Positions 60,213 to 64,000 of a stretch of DNA of 64,000 bases are shown piece after piece; within the stretch, counting starts at the first letter, position 1, and each line of letters starts with the position of its first letter. The position numbers and the translations under genes were made by a program. Under the pieces are notes generated by a model. It did no database searches and was not told the DNA's origin. It was given only the letters and a program-made list of their open reading frames with translations. Location of the stretch: assembly GCA_021018995.1 (NCBI GenBank), contig CM037589.1, forward strand, positions 8,695,001 through 8,759,000. Reading direction: 5' to 3'. The stretch is from Chloranthus sessilifolius. Its lineage: Eukaryota; Streptophyta; Magnoliopsida; Chloranthales; Chloranthaceae.

Positions 60213-60510
60213 CTTATGGGAAAACCTAGTATTTTGATCCCCCTCTCGCAGCCACTGAACCTTGGATTTTTGTCTCTAGTGCACCTCTTCAGCTCTGCAT
60301 TTATCGTTGAACTCCAGCATCTTTTACGCCCGCTCCTATTTTTTCGTCCTCCGATAGGGCGCTCATCTCCTCGAGATTATCATTCTCTTCAATGAGTAAG
60401 CCTCTTGCAATCCACACCGCACTACACTTCTCCATTCCAATCTTAATGCCCAAAAGCAGCTGAAGTCAGAAGTTGAACTTGCCAGATAAGGCTGTCCCAA
60501 CAGGCATGCA

Positions 60511-61366
60511 TCACCCACCACAAAGGAACCAGCTGTTTGAATTGTTCATCCAATAGCCACATGTTCTCGAAACGAAACGAAACGGGATCGGGCCTCTCCC
60601 CTTAGTCTCGCACGTAAGCAAGATAGGCTGGTGGTCCAACACCACCCTGGTGAAGCCTTCAAGCCTGGCCGCCAGAAATAGATCCATCCATTCCGTAGTG
60701 CATAGGAAACAATCCAGCCGGCTTAAGGAGGGGGCTTCCTGAAGATTTGACCAGGTAAAATTAGCTTTCGTGAGAGGTATGTCCATCAGCTCTCAATCTG
60801 AAATGAAAGTGTTAAAATCTCTCATCACTCCCATATTTGGCAGACTGCCATTTTTCTCATGTGGCCATCTAATGGCTTTAAAATCCCCCCCCCCCCCCCC
60901 CCCCCCAAGCAGCGAGGGTACTCCCATCTAGCCGAAATGGCAGCCAGTTCGAACCAGAATTGTCACACTGTCTATCGTCCATTGGTCCATAAATTTCGGA
61001 AAATGACCACACTTTGTTTGAGTCCCTGTTCCAAAGCACAACCGAGGCCGAGAATTGGCCCACCTTGTCGTCCATTTTCTCGAACAACGTCGAATCCCAA
61101 GCCACAAGAATCTCGCCCGAGGCCCCCACGGAATCGACTCCAATCCAATCCCATCGGTTTCCTTCGAGCACCAATGCGCCTTTAAACTCGTTGCAGCTAC
61201 CCCATTTGGTTTCCTGAATTGTAATGGCCGCTGGGTTGATGAACTTGATGACCAGTTTAACCCCGGCCCGCTTGAATCTGTCACTGATACCTCTCACATT
61301 CCATGACAACATCTTCACGAAAACATCGCAAGGCCCACCCACCAATGATTGAGGAAGGTTATACAC
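60511..61366 (-). pseudogene. LINE-2 ORF2: endonuclease domain
   Basis: In sense: KMLSWNVRGISDRFKRAGVK, ITIQETKW (catalytic Glu), VAWDSTLFEKMDD, FSEIYGPMDDRQ, and, after a gap, FTWSNLQEAPSLSRLDCFLC and VVLDHQPILLTCE (the usual DH catalytic pair in S.SDH.P reads LDHQP here). The middle (normally GDFN) is interrupted near a run of 22 C (60885-60906; G in sense). Decayed. Confidence 0.85.
60885..60906. repeat. C homopolymer of 22 bases inside LINE-2
   Basis: A pure C run (G on the LINE sense strand) within the endonuclease region. It is prone to length change and sequencing error. Confidence 0.95.
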
Positions 61367-61369
61367 CCC

Positions 61370-62560
61370 CTACTCCCTTTTCATCTAAAATCCCCCATTG
61401 TAACCGTGCAAGTTCCCGGGGAATTTCACGACGTCTCTTCTTACTGCTGTTGTGCCTGCTAGTGAGAATGGACCGGAACACATCCCTGAGATTCTCTTCG
61501 GGGCCTTTGAAAGGCACTCCCAGATCACCCCCCACTCCAATCAAACGATCGACATCATTCAGCACGCCAAGCCCTTCGCCACTCTCCTAGGCCCTAGAAT
61601 CTTCAATGTTATCTAAAGCTTCCGATAGAAGTGAAGTTTGGGAAGCCAAAGTTGGGGCCAAAGGATTGACTCTCTCTGCAAAAGTTGAATCATCCATCGG
61701 ATGAAAGTTAGAGATGATCTGTTTTCTCGGGTCCTCCCCCGATATTGTGTATTCCCATCAATCGGTACAGGCCAGGTCTTGGATCCATGGCCTTAAGTGT
61801 GACAGTCCCTTAACTTTTAGAGCATAAGTCGTCACGGGTCCATCCCTCGATCTCTTACAGAAACCCATGGTAACCGGCCTATTTATGGTCCACCTAGAAG
61901 CCCCTGCCAGCTGTCTCCCGTCGAAGTAGTGGAAACCACATGTCTCCTTTGTATAGCTTTCAGACTTTTCTATGACCGTAGGCTCATGGTAGCGATGGGA
62001 ATCTTGAAAAAAGGGCAGGTCGATGGTAACTGAATCGCCACATGTCACAGTGACTGAGAACCCCCGTGTCATGATGACTGAATATCGAGATAAACTCTGG
62101 ACGATGGTGCCAGCTTGTCCACGTGTCATAGTAAAAGGGCGATAGTCAACGCTTAAAGGTGAAACCATGCATCGGTTTCCTGAAACCGTGTGCCAGTTTT
62201 CTGAAACCACTGAGAGCCCATGTACTGTATTCTCCATAGGCCTCGAAATCCACCTCCCACTACATTTCCTTCTCTTTTTGAAAAAGACCAAAAGTTTCTT
62301 TCTACCTCCTGGCATCACCTTCCTCTTGAGGCAAGACATCCTCTTTGTCTCCATCGGATCCCACCGACGAGGCGCAGTTGTCGGTGGCATCCAAACCTGC
62401 CCACCAACCACCGCAGTTGTCGGTTGACAGGCAAGCATGATGTACGACGAAGCGACCACCATAGAACATCTCGACGATGTAAGATCTGGGTCCAAGCAAC
62501 TCGCTTGAATCGGGTATTTAGCCGTCAACACCGATTATCTCCTCTCGCTGGAATCTTTGA
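61370..62560 (-). pseudogene. LINE-2 ORF1 C-terminal/linker region
   Basis: A long minus-strand frame (61758-62531, 257 residues) lies between the DUF4283-like part and the endonuclease. It contains threonine- and serine-rich stretches but no defined motif; plant LINE ORF1 proteins usually have such a variable C-terminal part. At about 62340-62440 the words CAACCACCGCAGTTGTCGG and CGCAGTTGTCGGTGG form a short repeat. Confidence 0.5.
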
Positions 62561-62599
62561 TACCCCCATCTACGAGCTATAGACGACAAAACTCATCAA

Positions 62600-63863
62600 T
62601 AATTTTTCCATCTTCAAACTCAGCGATTGGAGAATGAGCGATCCAATCAGAACCCGAGGTACCTTGGAAGCCCGTCGGCGAGGACGACTACCACTGTTCC
62701 CCCCTTCTATGAGACGGATTCGCGGACGAGCTCCCCTCCAGGCATCTCGCTGATGACCGACCGGGCCATTCCACCCGGTCCCAGACTGGTTCGATCTCCG
62801 TTGAGACTTCTTTTGCGGTACCACAGAATACGTCTACGTTGGGGTTCCGGGACCCCAGGGTTTCATCGCCCGACTGTTGAGGGACGAGCACCCTCTCCGT
62901 GAACGCCATTTCTATGAAGACCCTGAATTTTTGGTTGTCCACTCAGACCTCATAGCTTTTAGGGATGCGCTCCACTCGATCAACGACAATGAGAATCCGG
63001 GCAGCTTCCATGTCCTAGAGGTCCTCCATCCTGCGGTCAACCAGGATGAACCTACCACATCTATCTCCGAGATCCCCTTGAAGACTTCAGGGGACCATGC
63101 ATGGAGTGGTAGACCCAACACCCAAATCCAAACCCCTCCTCCCCACCGATGTAGATAAAAGGTCACCAACCGCTAGATCCCAAGTCCCACACTCAACTGG
63201 GATCCCATCAATGTGTAGCAGTTGTATGTGGCAGATGTCTCTTGCCGCCTCTTCCAATCGAAACCGCAGGATGAATTTTGTTTTTGTAATAGATGACAGG
63301 CTAGGCCTATTAGAGACCTCCCATGTAATTTGGACCAATCTGTGTAAATGGAACAATGTTAATGTATCTTTGTTTGTGTAAAGGATCACCCGATAATTAT
63401 GTAAATTTTTGGTGAGCGAGAGAATTTGCGGGGATTTGAAACTGAGCTGAGCAGTGCTGTCTCCCAGTTCCGGCAAGCTGGGAGCATTCCCATGAACGGC
63501 AGCAGAAGAGTTGCCTATCTCCCAAGTATCTCTCCCTCCTTTCTCCACCACCTCACCGAACGAGACCCCATTTTGTCGGGTGGCCGGATTTTTAATAGCA
63601 ATGTTTACCCGATAGAACTTTTTGCCGGCAATTGACCATCCCCGACGTAAATCGCGCATTTGTGCGCCATTGATGACTGTTTGTTTATTGCTTTCAGGCC
63701 GGGGGGTACGATCAGCAACAGACTTAACCATCACTCCCTCGGCTCTGGCCACATTGCACCCATGTCGATGACAAATCGACCGACGCCGGAAATTCACGTT
63801 CCGGCAGTGGCCACAAATCCAATCTCCCAATCGTAACACCAAGACAGGTCATGATGCTTCCAT
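62600..63863 (-). pseudogene. LINE-2 ORF1 with N-terminal RanBP2-like zinc finger and DUF4283-like region
   Basis: From the ATG at 63863 the frame reads MEAS, a stop, PVLVLRLGDWICGHCRNVNF, then RRRSICHRHGC. This fits a RanBP2-type finger (GDW-x-C-x2-C-x3-N-F-x-R-R-x3-C), although the last cysteine pair is spaced four apart and not two. Then come LRRGWSIAGKKFYRVNIAI and NYRVILYTNKDTLTLFHLHR. In another frame follow GVWIWVLGLPLHAWSPEVFK and WVDNQKFRVFIEMAFTERV, matching the second half of the DUF4283 region of plant LINE ORF1 (GLPL..WS...F..I.). ORF1 proteins bind the LINE RNA; a RanBP2-like finger would add RNA binding. The in-frame stop at codon 5 and a frame change near 63090 show decay. Confidence 0.7.
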
Positions 63864-63912
63864 CTTCTCCAAGTTCTGACCACTACCTTTGGATTGACTC
63901 ATGATTGATATT

Positions 63913-64000
63913 AAATCAACATATGAGATGATTTTACTCTCCCTGAAAGACACTTGTTGCACTTTGATCTATGATTGATCACTTTGTCGGTACGGATCAC
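63913..64000. other. Flank to the right of LINE-2
   Basis: Eighty-eight bases beyond the target duplication; nothing recognised. Confidence 0.5.

Larger units (their letters stand above)
57584..63900 (-). mobile_element. LINE-2, full-length L1-type element (minus strand)
   Basis: 6.3 kb, flanked by the exact 12-bp direct repeat ATGATTGATATT (57572-57583 and 63901-63912; 15 bp if the adjoining AAA is counted). In sense order: a short 5' leader, ORF1 with a zinc finger (from 63863), spacer, ORF2 with endonuclease (to about 60510), reverse transcriptase (about 60212-58700) and zf-RVT region (about 58355-57760). In sense the element ends in an 11-base T run, not the usual A tail. Both ORFs are decayed. 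Confidence 0.85.

Noticed and set aside
61758-62531. A 257-residue host gene
   Set aside because: It lies between ORF1 and ORF2 domains of LINE-2 on the same strand and inside its target duplications, so it is part of the LINE.

Overview
This is nuclear DNA of a flowering plant. It holds Copia and Gypsy LTR elements, plant L1-type LINEs with a terminal RNase H domain, MULE, hAT, Harbinger-like and CACTA-like DNA elements, a tau-class glutathione S-transferase gene and pieces of a CSI1-type armadillo gene. The species cannot be named from the sequence. Almost everything is transposon-derived. Only one host gene looks whole.

Layout. 1-3905: end of a Gypsy-type LTR element with its 2.25-kb 3' LTR. 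3906-6372: spacer with an NT-C2-like exon remnant, a foldback MITE and microsatellites. 6373-10085: Copia element A (minus). 10086-23700: LINE-1 (plus), split by a structurally complete Copia element B (14190-21491). The LINE tail carries a hAT element, and a segment of about 1.8 kb was then tandemly triplicated (22131-27620). A second hAT element ends at 28037. 28038-40700: the GST gene. It has an as-1-like site and TATA box, exon 1 (28427-28741), an 11.6-kb intron and exon 2 (40356-40700). The intron holds Copia element C (minus), a small LTR element D nested inside C, several foldback MITEs and a MULE-like MITE. 41192-51020: a 9.8-kb MULE with a perfect 9-bp target duplication. It holds a decayed MuDR-type transposase and shuffled pieces of a host CSI1-like gene, and is itself loaded with small hAT, CACTA and foldback MITEs. 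51030-57128: mostly unassigned, with a decayed hAT transposase and a hAT MITE. 57129-57557: another foldback MITE. 57584-63900: a full-length but decayed LINE-2 (minus), with a 12-bp target duplication and a RanBP2-like zinc finger at the start of ORF1.

How it fits together. The GST gene is the only likely expressed host gene: a cytosolic glutathione-conjugating enzyme whose promoter carries a TGACG-N7-TGACG module typical of xenobiotic- and salicylate-responsive GSTs. Everything around it, including its intron and 3' flank, is a layered record of transposition. The order can be read from nesting: LINE-1, then Copia B and hAT insertions, then segmental triplication; and Copia C, then LTR element D. 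Coordinates of decayed elements are read by eye and may be off by some tens of bases where no terminal repeat or target duplication fixes them.
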